Shown piece by piece: positions 1-9,196 of a stretch of DNA of 19,359 bases. Each line of letters opens with the position of its first letter. Position 1 is the first letter of the stretch. Under the pieces are notes generated by a model. The model was given only the letters and a program-made list of their open reading frames with translations. It searched no databases and was not told the DNA's origin. Location of the stretch: assembly GCA_030849065.1 (NCBI GenBank), contig JASAON010001385.1, positions 1 to 19,359 of the forward strand, written 5' to 3'. The DNA is from Jaenimonas drosophilae. Lineage: Eukaryota > Euglenozoa > Kinetoplastea > Trypanosomatida > Trypanosomatidae. The position numbers and the translations under genes were made by a program.

Positions 1-633
1 TGCTGGAGGTGCTGCCTCTTCTTCTTCTTCTTCATCTTCTTCCTCTTCCTCTTCCTCTTCATCATCATCATTATGTTGGTGTTGTTGTGGCAACATCCTC
101 GACGACGGTGATGTGTTCTGCTCCACCTGCGATGGCCGTGATGAGGATGCGGCCGTTGGCAGCGCTGTACTCGCGTCAGGGCTCGCAAACATGCGTGATG
201 AGATGCTCGGAATATCTTCAACCGTCTGTGGCATGATGTTCGGTGCCAGACTGTAGTGTTTGTTGTGGATGCTCACCGGGCTATTACTCATTGGTGATGA
301 TGAGGATTGCAAATGAGAACGTACGCGATGTGGCCGAAGGTACTTGGCCTCTTCATCGTTGAGGCCCTGACGATGTGCGCGAGTGAGGAGGTCATAGCGA
401 TGAAACAACGTCTTGACGGATTTATTATCTTCGGTATCACCGAGATGAATGTGTTGTTCCTGGATGGTGGACCAGCTGCTGCCTTCTTCATCATCTTCAT
501 CTTCTTCTTCCTCGTGATGATCATTGGGGTGGGATGATGAAGGTTGAGGTGCTGTGTGGGCGTGTTGGTGGGATGAGTGAGTGTGGGGATGTAAATCCTC
601 CACCTCTTCATCGTCATCGGTGTACGCACCCAT
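1..633 (-). CDS. Gene E: partial disordered protein of the tandem family (N-terminal 211 residues)
   Basis: This frame is open from an ATG at 631-633 to the left edge, so the C terminus lies outside the window. The codon just before the ATG is an in-frame TAG, and a strong pyrimidine tract lies just upstream, which together fix the start. Residues 1-50 are acidic and His-rich. W54 opens a WxxIQExH motif shared with gene D (W39). Residues 72-101 form a helical-looking module whose last 14 residues, RQGLNDEEAKYLRP (88-101), match gene C residues 108-121 closely and genes B and D more loosely. Residues 110-185 are Ser/Pro-rich. Residues 189-206 are almost all Asp/Glu. I recognise no known domain. 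The central helix motif and C-terminal box of the family, if present, would lie beyond the edge. The shared N-terminal motifs and same-strand position make it very likely a real gene. Confidence 0.8.
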   Translation of the reverse strand, partial: MGAYTDDDEEVEDLHPHTHSSHQHAHTAPQPSSSHPNDHHEEEEDEDDEEGSSWSTIQEQHIHLGDTEDNKSVKTLFHRYDLLTRAHRQGLNDEEAKYLRPHRVRSHLQSSSSPMSNSPVSIHNKHYSLAPNIMPQTVEDIPSISSRMFASPDASTALPTAASSSRPSQVEQNTSPSSRMLPQQHQHNDDDEEEEEEEEDEEEEEEAAPPA

Positions 634-667
634 CTACAACAAAAAAACTAAGAAAAAAAAAGAGAAT
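634..667 (-). promoter_or_regulatory. Candidate splice acceptor (pyrimidine tract + AG) before gene E
   Basis: Read on the minus strand, an uninterrupted 17-base pyrimidine tract (complement of 650-666) runs directly into AG (complement of 648-649). A second T-rich run follows and ends in GTAG immediately before the ATG of gene E. This is the form of a 3' splice acceptor. In a kinetoplastid it would be a spliced-leader addition site, which also directs polyadenylation of the gene upstream (here D). The sequence shows only the acceptor-like signal; trans-splicing is inferred. Confidence 0.55.
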
Positions 668-1096
668 CAAAACAAAAGAATTTATGTGTTGTTGTTGTGC
701 TACAAATCTATGGAAACTACACGAAACTACACGTACACCAGAATATATGATGAAAGAGTGAGATACATTTATGTTGATGTGCATCCATGATGATCATGAT
801 GATCATGAATATATATGCGTGTACGTGGATGGTGCTTGAGGAAACCGTGAATGGCGGTGATTGTTGTGGAGGAAGCGGCGTACTCAGCCTCTTGATGGAG
901 GAGTACGTCGCTTCTTCTCTAAGATTATGAGAAGATCGGCACCATCATCATCATCATCATCATGCACGCCAACGCCGATTTTGTTGTTGGTGGTGATGAA
1001 TCTGATGATTGCCCACGCAATCCTCTACTCTATATCTAGTCTTCTAATCGTACATCGCCACATCATCACGAGATGATGATGATTCATGGCACAGAA
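634..1096 (-). other. Intergenic region between genes D and E
   Basis: These 463 bases hold no convincing gene. On the minus strand they are the 3' flank of D (stop TAA at 1097-1099) and the 5' flank of E. They contain the pyrimidine tract and AG sites before gene E, a 9-bp tandem repeat of ATGATGATC at about 787-808, a repeated ACTACACG at about 716-731, and a short (CAT)n run at about 944-963. The short plus-strand frames here have repeat-driven composition and no family similarity. Confidence 0.6.
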
Positions 1097-3805
1097 TTAG
1101 TGCTGCAACGACGGGCCGTAGCCCCACATGCGATGGGAAAGAAGATGGGCGTATCGATCCTCATCATCATCGCTCGACGTGCGACGACGTGCGCGGGCAT
1201 CATCCATTCCACGTGATGATGTAGGTGATTTGGAATCGCGCATGTACCCACGAAGCTCACCCGGACGAAGAATGTGCAAACGTGCGTTGATGCGCTCGAT
1301 CATGGGGAGGCTCTCGCTGCTTGCCACGGAAGACACATCTGCACTACGGAGGTATTCCTCCACATCATCATCATCATTGTTGTTATACATCATCGTCGGA
1401 GATTTTGATGAACGTGAGTGATGATGCTTGTGTTTGTGTTGGTGCCTGTGTTGTTGTTGTTGTTGTTTCGCGTGCAGATGTTGGTCCCATGACATTTGGA
1501 CAGCGCGTTGAAGCGCCGCAGCCGCTCGCGCATGTCGTCGGCGATGTGTTGGCGGTGCGGCATTGACGTAGGCGGCGTACAAGCCACGGTAGCGCTGCCG
1601 CTGACGTCGGAGAGGTGGCAATTTTCGTGATTGTTGTTGTTGATGTGCACGTCTTCGTCTACGTTGTGGTGGATGGCGTGGCTCATACACGTGCATCTCA
1701 TCCTCATCATCATCATCGTCGTGATGCCCACGAATGGATCTCTCACGGTGCTGATGTTGCGGTGATGTACGTCTTCGACGATGTTTGCGTGGAGTAGTGG
1801 CTGGCGATGATGGTTGGAGCTCTGATGGCCGCAACGTGTCTTTCGGAGATACATCATCACCCCATGGAGCAATGGCAGCTTTATGTGGTGTGCGTGTAGG
1901 ACGTGGTGTAGGTGATGTACGTCGTGTCGGTGTTGTTCTTGTTCGTGGAGAACGTCTTCGTGCCTTTGGTATTGGTGGCTTACGTGTAGGACGTGGTGTG
2001 CGCCTGGAGGTCGTTGACGCCGGTGATGATGATCGCGACGGATATCTGCGTTGTGTTGGTGTTGGACGTGTTCGATGGCCACGCATGATCAACGGAGGTT
2101 TGCGCGGAAGACGTTGTGCGCTGATATTGGCATCAGATTTCATCTTCCGTCGTGGTTGAGATCGTCCACGCGCAACAGAAGGAAGCGGAGGCTTGCGGTG
2201 CACCGGTGGCGATGATGATCGTGGTGACGATCTGCGCTTTTGTTGTGTGCTGCTGCGTGATGATGCTGAACGATGCGACTGTTGCGATGATGATCGTGAG
2301 CCACGCGGAGATCGCGCGGCCGCCCACGATGCATCGTTGTAGTTGTTGATGACGCGCCGATCCACCGCGCCACGCTCCGATTGCAATGAAAAGCGCATCG
2401 GTCCTTTGGTGGCCAACGTCATGCGCGGAGGAATATGGCGTCGCTCAGGCCGCACACGATGTTGCACCTCATCACGTTGGCGTTGTTGTTGCTGTTGTTG
2501 TGGCGTACGTCGTGGCTGTGGGCGTTGCTGAAGACGAGGGGGGAGCGTGGAGGCACGTTTCGGTGGAGGTCGTGGTACGTTGATAGCTGATGATGATGAT
2601 GTTGTTGGTGGTGTGCTCGTTGATGCGGATTTGGTACGCGGAGGTGTGATGGAGGTGGAGGCGGCACGACGTCGTGGGGTGGACGTGGATGCAGCAACGG
2701 TGCGACGCATGGGCGGCAACAACGCACGACGTGGAGGAGATGGTGATGAAGATGAGGATGAATCTGCCTCAACACCCGCTTCCATTGTTGTTGGAGTTGG
2801 TGATGATCCCGTGGATGCGTCACTCTTCGATGTTTTCGGTTTCTTCGTCGTCGTCTTCGCCTCCGTCGTTGGTGGCGGTGGATGCGCACGTCGCGATGAT
2901 GTGCGCCCCGACATAGATACCTCAACAACATCCTTTGTAAATTGCACGCGTGGAGCATTCGTAGGATGCTCACCCACACCATCCCCAGTGGCAGATGTTG
3001 TTGGTACATCCAAATCATCATGTACGTGTTCGTGCGTTGTGGGCGGAGTTCTGGATGGAGGAGGTAAGTCTATGGATGCTTCTTGCTTCCACGAACGTGG
3101 CGTACTCCCGCCAGATGCCGCCGATGATGATCTCGTTGAGATAGGTTCAGCCTTCTTCTGTTGTTGTGGCAGTTTCTTCTTCATCTTCTTTGATGATGAC
3201 CGCTGAGGTGGGCGAGGAGGTGCTGCCAACTTCGTCGTCGTCTTCTTTGGTGGTGATGCACGATGAGGAGTTGTTGTTGTTGTTGTTATTGCTTCTGGTG
3301 AAGATACTTTGCTGCTTCGTGATGGAGATTCGCGCAGTGATGTTGCGGATGGCGATGGGCTACGAACCTTCTTGGATGGAGCATCGTGCAATTGTGTGGC
3401 GGCAACAACTTCATGCGCACGCAGCGGATGCGCATATACATCATCTTCACGCTCGTCATGATGAAGTGGTGGTGTCTTGGATGAAGGCGATGAGGAGCAC
3501 ACATTCTTGCGTGCAATTGGAGATGATAATGATGATGATGATGATGCACGAAGGCTCCGTGGCGGCGTAGAAGACCCTCGTTGCTGCATCTGTGCAGATG
3601 AGATTGGTGGAGTTGTGTTGCGTGATGGAGAAGACCTCGATGCACGTGTGGAGGTGCTCGCCTTCACATGTGGCAGCGGTGGGGATGATGATGATGATGA
3701 TAGCGCAGATCGCGGTGATGAACGCCTCAGCAGCTCCGTTTTTTTGTGCGCGGCAATCTTTGGTGTCGTCGATGGCGATGAGCGCGGTGAGCGATCCGAC
3801 AACCG
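1097..3805 (-). CDS. Gene D, 3' segment (residues 1075-1976): basic linker and C-terminal modules
   Basis: This is the C-terminal half of gene D in the shifted frame. It lacks an ATG at its 5' end, so a separate gene starting here is unlikely. It is strongly basic, with dozens of SP and RS sites. An RVQF tetrapeptide at 1360-1363, followed by Thr-Lys-Asp-Val, resembles the RVxF docking motif of protein phosphatase 1. Motifs shared with gene A occur in the same order: PMRFS, RKPPLP...ARGR, RKM...ANI...AQR...PPL, then NARLHILRPGEL near residue 1920, and DRYAHLLSHRMWG at the end. KLPPL (1802-1806) is shared with gene C. Poly-Gln and poly-His runs lie between these modules. It could be misread as an independent gene if the N at 3806 is ignored. 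Confidence 0.8.
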   Translation of the reverse strand, partial: RLSDRSPRSSPSTTPKIAAHKKTELLRRSSPRSALSSSSSSPPLPHVKASTSTRASRSSPSRNTTPPISSAQMQQRGSSTPPRSLRASSSSSLSSPIARKNVCSSSPSSKTPPLHHDEREDDVYAHPLRAHEVVAATQLHDAPSKKVRSPSPSATSLRESPSRSSKVSSPEAITTTTTTPHRASPPKKTTTKLAAPPRPPQRSSSKKMKKKLPQQQKKAEPISTRSSSAASGGSTPRSWKQEASIDLPPPSRTPPTTHEHVHDDLDVPTTSATGDGVGEHPTNAPRVQFTKDVVEVSMSGRTSSRRAHPPPPTTEAKTTTKKPKTSKSDASTGSSPTPTTMEAGVEADSSSSSSPSPPRRALLPPMRRTVAASTSTPRRRAASTSITPPRTKSASTSTPPTTSSSSAINVPRPPPKRASTLPPRLQQRPQPRRTPQQQQQQRQRDEVQHRVRPERRHIPPRMTLATKGPMRFSLQSERGAVDRRVINNYNDASWAAARSPRGSRSSSQQSHRSASSRSSTQQKRRSSPRSSSPPVHRKPPLPSVARGRSQPRRKMKSDANISAQRLPRKPPLIMRGHRTRPTPTQRRYPSRSSSPASTTSRRTPRPTRKPPIPKARRRSPRTRTTPTRRTSPTPRPTRTPHKAAIAPWGDDVSPKDTLRPSELQPSSPATTPRKHRRRRTSPQHQHRERSIRGHHDDDDDEDEMHVYEPRHPPQRRRRRAHQQQQSRKLPPLRRQRQRYRGLYAAYVNAAPPTHRRRHARAAAALQRAVQMSWDQHLHAKQQQQQHRHQHKHKHHHSRSSKSPTMMYNNNDDDDVEEYLRSADVSSVASSESLPMIERINARLHILRPGELRGYMRDSKSPTSSRGMDDARARRRTSSDDDEDRYAHLLSHRMWGYGPSLQH

Positions 3806-6800
3806 NATGCTGATCGCCGTGCGTCTGGGGTTGTGCGCGTGGCAGCGGTGCGCATTGGTGGCACCGATGATCCACGCAACGTCTTCAACGCAATCTTTGG
3901 TGATGCGCGAGCAACATGCACATCATCATCATCATCATCATCATCATGTGCTCGTGACGATAAAACAACACGTGGCTCTGACGCCGCACGTGGACGGCTG
4001 GATGAAGGCGGACGCAGAAATGGCGGTGTTGGCATGCGATGAAAGAAAACGAGGAAGGGTTCATCCTCACTGCGCGCAGATGATGTGTGACGATCTTCAT
4101 CTCCACGTGCAGAAGATGATGAGTACAGCGACTTCAGCACATCCAGGCTGTGATAGCGCCGTACTGGTGCAGAAGATCGTGGATGTACGTCCAACGAGCG
4201 TCTGCGTAAGTTTTTGGCGCTGCTCGTCGATGATGATGGCCGCAATGTCTCGTGTGGCCTCGCCGTGTGCTGCGGATTGTGTGGCTGTGGTGGCTCCTCC
4301 GTTGAGGAAGTGGTTCGATCTGATTCCGTGTTGTTGTTGTTGTTGTTTTCATCCATGGATGTTGTGTCGGGATGATGAATCCAAACCGGTTGTGCCTGAA
4401 ACGGTGATGAAGGAACACGTGAAAACACAATCGGCGGGATGGAATCATCGTTGCTTCCTGAGCTCGACGGACGTACATCATCATCATCATCATCACCATT
4501 TACATCACTACGTTCGTGGCTCAACTTCCTGCGTTCAGCGTTGTTGTTGGTGTTGTTGGCTGTGGAAGATGCACGCCTCACCAGTGGGGGCTTGGTCGGT
4601 GGCACCGATGTACGTGTGCCAACAACAGCATCTCCATCATCACGTGGTGTTCGTGCCGATTGTGGCGCTGAGGATGATGTTCTTCCATCACTACATGTTA
4701 AAGATGCCTCGTACAGCGTTCTGAGTACGGGACTGGCACTCTTTGATCGTCGCCCATGTTGTGTGTTGTTGTCGGAGGTGATGGAGGCGTAGCGCTGCTC
4801 CACCAACATGGACGGAGATGCACGCGAACTCTGCTCGAGGAAAGAAAGACTGCTCACGATGGATGAATTCTCTTCATGTGCGTGTGTGTGGCTCGCATTT
4901 GGTGGTGATGGTCCTGTACCATCATCATTATCACCAGGATGATGATGTTGATGTTGTTGTTGTTGGCGGATGGCATCGTGTGATTTAGATCGATGCGTGC
5001 GAATCGGTGGTGGTGCCGCGTCTTGGGGATCTACGCTGCTGCTTGTCTGTGGTCGCGCACTGCCACCACCATCATCATCCTCATTCATGTGTTGTTGTGG
5101 GGGATGATGTTTCTGAAGGTTGGCAGCAAAGGCTGCAAGTTGTTTTGCGGAATCTGCCACGGACATCTTCTTTTGTGATTGTTGTTGTTTCGTTGCTGAT
5201 GATGGCGATGACCTCCTCTGCGCTGATGGCGTAGAGGTTGAGCGCATCTTGTTGTTGTTGGTTGGTGTGCGTCGCAACGTGGATGAGGTTGAAGGTGGCG
5301 GAGATGCTCGTTTGGTCGTGGATTGAGGCGTGGAGCGACCAAAGGAAGCAGAAGATGATTGCTGTGATACCATCTTCATGGGTGGAGATGATGAAGATGG
5401 TGAAGCTCCACGCTTGTTGTTCTCGCGTGACGACCTGCCAGCTTCCTTGCGTGTTGCTGGTGAGCTACGTGTCGCGGTACGAAGACGATTTGGGCTGAGT
5501 GCCTTTGGCTTGGTTGGCGTACGCATTGCGCCGCGCTTCTTCATTGTTGTTGTGGCTGGTGATGATGTACGTGTCTGTTTGTTGCGTGGCACCGATCCAT
5601 GTACCTCCACGGCAGATGATGCAGGCCGAGAAGACGTTCGCTGACTTGCCGTGTTGCTGCGTGTGAGGGGCGGTGATGATTGCTGCTCATCCAAGGACGA
5701 TTGCGCATGTGTGGCGGATTCATCGGCCAACATGCGCTCCGCCTGGAGCTCCTCCACCGCCTCGACCAACTTCCATACCGACGCCGAAGATGCGTCGCCA
5801 ACGTCGCCAACGTCACCTACGGTGCTCTTGCGTGATGACGTTGATTGCCGTCGTCCGTGAAGACGATCCTCGCGTGTTTCGTGGCGGAGCTGCTCCACAA
5901 ATCGCGTGAGCGCATCCACGTTATTGATGGAGCGACTTGATGCGTGCGGTGATGATGAGGTAGAATCATTTCCCACACGAGATGAAGTACAACCACTCAT
6001 GGATGCAGTATATGGATGCTCATCACCAAATACACCATCATCGGCAGGGTTGTGTTCGCGGGCGTGAGCGACGGCGGCGTCCTCCTTCAGCTTGGCAACA
6101 AAGGCCATCAGCGACGCCACATTTGTGTGTGGGGTGGCTGACGTTGTTCCAGATGTGTTGTTGTGGTTCATGGGTGTTGATGTTGTTGTTTCCTGAGATG
6201 GAGATCGATCACTAAGTTCGGTGGAGCGACCAAGAAGTATGTCGTAGAGCACATGAACGCCATCATCACCGCTGTGGTTGGCCAACGCGCGTGGGCTGCT
6301 TCCGTTGGAGATGAAGCCTCCACTACTGCTGAGACCATCATGATGTTGCGTGCTCGCACCACTCAGCTCTGCACCACTGGTGCTACGTCGCGCTGCTGCA
6401 GATGATGTTGTGTGTGGTGGAAGCGCAAGTGGATGAGCTGCGCGACCACGGCTTGTTTCTGCCTCTTGGCGAAGATGCTCGAGGTATCCAATGAGTGATG
6501 CAATTGAAGATGGAGGTGGTGCATCTCCACGTGCGAGTACATCATCATGTGGGTGAAAATTGTTGTTGTTGTTGGCGTTGGGGTTGTTGAGCCCACTGGA
6601 GCCCATGATAAAGTCTTGCGTTGGCACCGCGAGGGCCGTTCCGTGGGTCGGCGGAGGATCAATAACACCGGAGTGGAGGTGGATGAGATCCACCAAATCA
6701 TCGTGTGCGCCCCCTACTGCATCCTGCTCATCGTGTGTGTGAAGAAGACTAACGTAGCCCGGTTTCTTGTACTCCTTCGCCACATCATCATCCAACGTCC

Positions 6801-7026
6801 GTCGCACAGATCGATCGAGAAGATCAACGTCATTTGGTTGGCGCAGCTTCAGCGAGCGACGCCGATCTCCACTGGTTAATGACGGAAGATGATGTTCCTG
6901 CAACGCTCCCCACTCATCTTCTTCATTGGGGTCGAGGAGCTCCACGTGTTTGTGGTTGGTGGCGTTTGGATTCGGTGGCAGCGTTGGCAGTTCCGTCGTA
7001 GGCGTTAGCGTCGGTGGATCAGCCAT
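1097..7026 (-). CDS. Gene D: large modular disordered protein, reading frame broken by an ambiguous base
   Basis: I read this as one gene of about 1976 codons, ATG at 7024-7026 and TAA at 1097-1099, split by the N at 3806. Upstream of the N the frame carries family N-terminal modules and five helix motifs but no C-terminal box. Downstream the frame shifts by one and carries the C-terminal modules but has no ATG: its first codon after the N is CGG and the next is TTG. One missing base at the N restores a continuous frame. Joined, the order matches gene A: helix motifs, Ser/Pro linkers, PMRFS (1543-1547), RKPPLP...ARGR (1611-1622), RKM...PPLIM (1627-1648), LHIL box (1907-1931) and YAHLL C-terminal box (1957-1976). 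Composition is extreme in Ser, Pro, Arg, Asp and Gln. No named domain, signal peptide or membrane segment is visible. A real pseudogene is possible, but a sequencing gap is more likely because the break coincides exactly with the N. Confidence 0.82.
1100..1159 (-). other. C-terminal YAxLL box of gene D
   Basis: The last 20 residues begin DRYAHLLSHRMWGYG. Gene A ends with DDPYAYLLSRHGFWGE and gene C with DDRYAHVLRRHGFPGE. All three boxes start within about 23 residues of the stop codon and follow a run of acidic residues. Such placement suggests a C-terminal docking or sorting peptide, but no function is known to me. Confidence 0.8.
1235..1309 (-). other. Conserved LHIL segment near the C terminus of gene D
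   Basis: Residues 1907-1931 include ERINARLHILRPGELRGYM, which aligns without gaps with CVNQRLHILNPQEIQRYL in gene A (12752-12826). Both lie 45-55 residues before the stop, inside otherwise low-complexity sequence. This is the strongest direct evidence that A and D are paralogues. Confidence 0.85.
3806..3806. other. Single ambiguous base (N) at a frameshift point inside gene D
   Basis: This is the only non-ACGT base in the window. The two open frames of gene D meet here, offset by one. If the N stands for two bases, or any gap of 2 modulo 3, codons 1073 and 1075 join in frame. Ser/Pro-rich composition continues only in the shifted frame downstream of the N, which supports a sequence gap over a real gene end. 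Confidence 0.85.
3807..7026 (-). CDS. Gene D, 5' segment (residues 1-1073): N-terminal module and helix motif array
   Basis: The segment starts at a true ATG. W39 opens WxxLQExH, shared with gene E. Residues 55-89 hold RRRSLK followed by the 14-residue element RTLDDDVAKEYKKP (76-89). Helix motif cores lie at residues 178-185, 306-313, 373-380, 420-427 and 630-637, separated by Ser/Thr/His-rich linkers. Residues 864-876 and 990-1003 are two related copies of a Pro-flanked VF-x-R-x-P motif. RSKSHDAIR (679-687) and RYHSLDVLK (957-965) form another repeated motif. Eight consecutive Asp residues occupy 1028-1035. Past residue 1073 the unshifted frame continues 25 codons to a stop at 3727-3729, but that tail is His/Arg/Cys-rich, unlike the rest, and is probably a frameshift artefact. 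Confidence 0.8.
5101..6501 (-). repeat. Five amphipathic helix motifs in gene D
   Basis: At the protein level, five copies of Φ-Φ-x-[FY]-Φ-x-x-L occur at nucleotides 6445-6501, 6061-6117, 5860-5916, 5719-5775 and 5101-5145. Examples are SLIGYLEHLRQEAE and SLMAFVAKLKEDAA. The fourth copy has Ala in place of the aromatic and the fifth lacks the acidic end. The spacing of hydrophobic residues (i, i+1, i+3, i+4, i+7) fits one face of a helix. The motif recurs in genes A, B and C. Confidence 0.72.
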
Positions 7027-7050
7027 AATGCCCTAAAAATGATGATGATG
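7027..7050 (-). promoter_or_regulatory. Weak candidate splice acceptor before gene D
   Basis: On the minus strand a short CATTTTTAG ends eight bases before the ATG of gene D, the AG being the complement of 7033-7034. The tract is short compared with those before genes B and E. A longer T run (complement of 7161-7170) followed by CAG at the complement of 7130-7131 is an alternative. Confidence 0.3.
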
Positions 7051-7824
7051 CGCGCGTCTCGCAACGATGCAAGAAAATGTAGGAGATTGATGCCGATGAA
7101 TCAATGTTGGTGCGTGCAGCTCACTCACTCTGCACACACCGATTGTGGTGTACGACACGAAGAAAAAAAAATACAGTTAAGAGGAGTAACTGGGGAGTGC
7201 ATATATCGTATATGCAACAACCAACAACAACACAGGCCCACACACACAGACGAAAAGGAAGTATGTGTATGGGTGTTTTGTTTGGAGCTCAATGCGAGTA
7301 TGGTGATGAGCTGCACAAGGTTGTGGTTGCTAAAGCTACTACAAATGCAATAAATGTGAAGATGAAGTTGGGAAGAGAAACAACACAATGAAGAATGATG
7401 ATATCGAGTGCGGCAATGACGATGATGGCCATCAATAAGAATAATACATTTTTTTTTGGTTGAAGATGATTGTTTCACACAATAGTCGCCCACGCAAACA
7501 CACCACCGTTCGCGAATGTTTGTGTGTGTAGATGAGCTCCATCACTGATTGACGAGAAAAATGCACATGATGGGTGATAATGTTGTGGTCTGCCATGTTG
7601 CACAACCGCAAAAAGTGTTGTGTGTACGTTGATGGCGGTTAATGAGAGAAGTAGTGAAGGTGTTGTATGACGTGAAGTGAGGTGAGAGTGAGGGAAGCAA
7701 GTACGTACATTGAGGAAGGAAAGGAAGATGAAGAATCTAAGAAGTAGAGCAACAAGAACACCATCATTATCGTCATCCTCTATGTGTGGATGATGATGAT
7801 GATGATGATGGAAGATGAAGTGTG
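7027..7824 (-). other. Intergenic region between genes C and D
   Basis: These 798 bases hold no supported gene. On the minus strand they are the 3' flank of C and the 5' flank of D. A (GAT)n run lies at about 7788-7811, just past the stop of C. A long pyrimidine-rich stretch on the minus strand covers about 7690-7760 and another T-rich tract covers 7161-7170; either could act in RNA processing. A minus-strand frame at 7125-7493 starts with GTG, is Cys/His-rich and resembles no other gene, so I do not call it. Confidence 0.6.
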
Positions 7825-8782
7825 CTACACCATCTTCTCTGCCTCACCAGGAAAGCCATGCCGTCGAAGTACGTGCGCATAGCGGTCATCATCGTCCGCC
7901 GTTCGCTGATGCGTTGATGGCCATCGTCGGCGAGTGAGGGGCGGCAACTTCGATGCCGTTGGGCGAGCTGCCGCACGTGGTATACGTCGTTGTGTTTTTG
8001 GTTGATAAACACGGCGTAGTGCGGCCGCACGTCGTCTGCGCATCTCTGCTGGTGTACGCAGAGGTGCGACGGGAGAGAGGGTGATGGATGCGATAATATC
8101 CTTGGTCATTTGGCTCGTGGTGGATGTGGGTGGCGAAGAGGGAGGTGCTTGTCGCGTTGAAGATGAGGGGTTTGCATCATCATCATCATCATCACTACTA
8201 TCATCATCTTCACTATCCTTCTCCTTTGATCTATGACGATGATGATGATGATGGCGATGTTGGCGGTGCGCTGACTCCTGCTTTGATGACTTCTCATCTT
8301 TCGATGTTGATGTGTGTTTCTTGGAACTCTTTTGTGCATGTTTGGATGAAGATGTCTGGGACGAACGACGTCGATGTGGAGATGAGGATTGACGTTGTCC
8401 TCCCTCACGATGTTGCGCACCTCCTTCAGCCACAGCTCTCCAATACGTTGCATCATCCATCAAGCGATGGACGAAACGAATGATCTGCATCACCTCAGTG
8501 TCTTCGTGCGATGATGATGTACTCGTTCCACGTAGTCGCAGGACGTCATGAGAGGTGCAACGACCAGCACCATGAAGGCGATCTCGTGGTGATTGTCGCT
8601 CCACACGCGGAGGTTGTGATGATGAACTACGCCGAGTTCGTTCCTCGCGGTCGGATGATGTACGTCGATGATGGCGATGGCGATGACGATGTTTGTCTTT
8701 GCTACTATGACGATGTGAGCTCGATGATGTACGTGACTGGCGTTGGTGTGAGTGTTTTGCCTCTCCGGCACCAACATCAGCG

Positions 8783-8827
<45 letters not shown>

Positions 8828-9189
8828 GGTGCGAGATGATTCACATCACTGGAGCGCAGAGCCTGACGTTGCTCCATGTGTTCCATCAAACGTCCGCGAC
8901 GTCTAAGTGAGTCCACGTGTGATGGCGACGTTGAGTAATTGCGTTGCTCCAACGAATGTGGTTGCTCATCCTCCATCGCATCAGCACACACGATAGGGCT
9001 GTTGAGCTGGGCATCGAGTGCATCATCCAGTGGCGGAGGTTGTTGTACATGACTAAAATCTTTGCTAATATCATCATCATCATCGTCATTCACATCCCAG
9101 CTCGCAATCTCCTCCGTGCTTAAGCGACGTGCGGTGCTAATTAGTCGTGGAGGTGATGTAAATTGTTCCTCGCTCTCATTTTCATCCAT
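7825..9189 (-). CDS. Gene C: 454-residue disordered protein with one helix motif and C-terminal box
   Basis: The start is the ATG at 9187-9189. The frame is open eight codons further to a GTG, but that stretch overlaps the candidate splice acceptor. Numbering from the ATG: residues 108-121, RQALRSSDVNHLAP, match gene E residues 88-101. An unbroken run of 15 Asp follows at 122-136. Residues 152-192 are rich in Arg, His and Ser. RCTSHDVLR (210-218) is a motif shared with D. A single helix motif, IIRFVHRL (236-243), ends in DDA. KDIIAS (363-368) recurs in A as KDIIWS. RTPAEM (378-383) resembles RTRAEL of B, and KLPPL (414-418) is shared with D. The protein ends with the YAHVLRRHGFPGE box. It is the smallest complete member, a natural minimal version of the family. 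Stop is TAG. No known domain is recognised. Confidence 0.85.
7828..7896 (-). other. C-terminal YAxLL box of gene C
   Basis: Residues 432-454 are four Asp followed by RYAHVLRRHGFPGEAE. The RHGF core is identical to the one in gene A. The aromatic at the next position (W in A) is Pro here. Confidence 0.8.
8437..8496 (-). repeat. Single helix motif of gene C
   Basis: The segment reads MQIIRFVHRLMDDATYWR. It is the only copy in the smallest family member and matches the gene B copies best (IIHFLQRLRQDA and VLRFLQRLHDDA). Confidence 0.72.
8782..8826 (-). repeat. (GAT)n triplet repeat encoding 15 Asp in gene C
   Basis: On the plus strand this is an almost perfect (ATC)n run. Read in the coding frame it gives 15 consecutive aspartates just after the N-terminal module. 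A pure triplet repeat of this length is likely to vary between alleles. Confidence 0.9.
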
Positions 9190-9196
9190 TGCATAT

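Noticed and set aside
787..808. ATGATGATC tandem as a regulatory palindrome
   Set aside because: It is an imperfect palindrome and only about 2.4 copies of a triplet-derived repeat, like many others in the window.
2547..3206. Plus-strand open frame of 219 codons
   Set aside because: It is antisense to the 3' half of gene D. Its Asp/Val-rich composition follows from the complement of Ser/Arg codons.
3477..4724. Long plus-strand open frame of 415 codons opposite gene D
   Set aside because: It runs across the N and the frameshift, its composition is the mirror of the gene D repeats (poly-His, poly-Cys), and it shares nothing with the family modules. It is an antisense shadow.
7125..7493. Minus-strand frame of 122 codons between C and D
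   Set aside because: It begins with GTG, is rich in Cys and His from simple repeats, and has no family motif or good start context.
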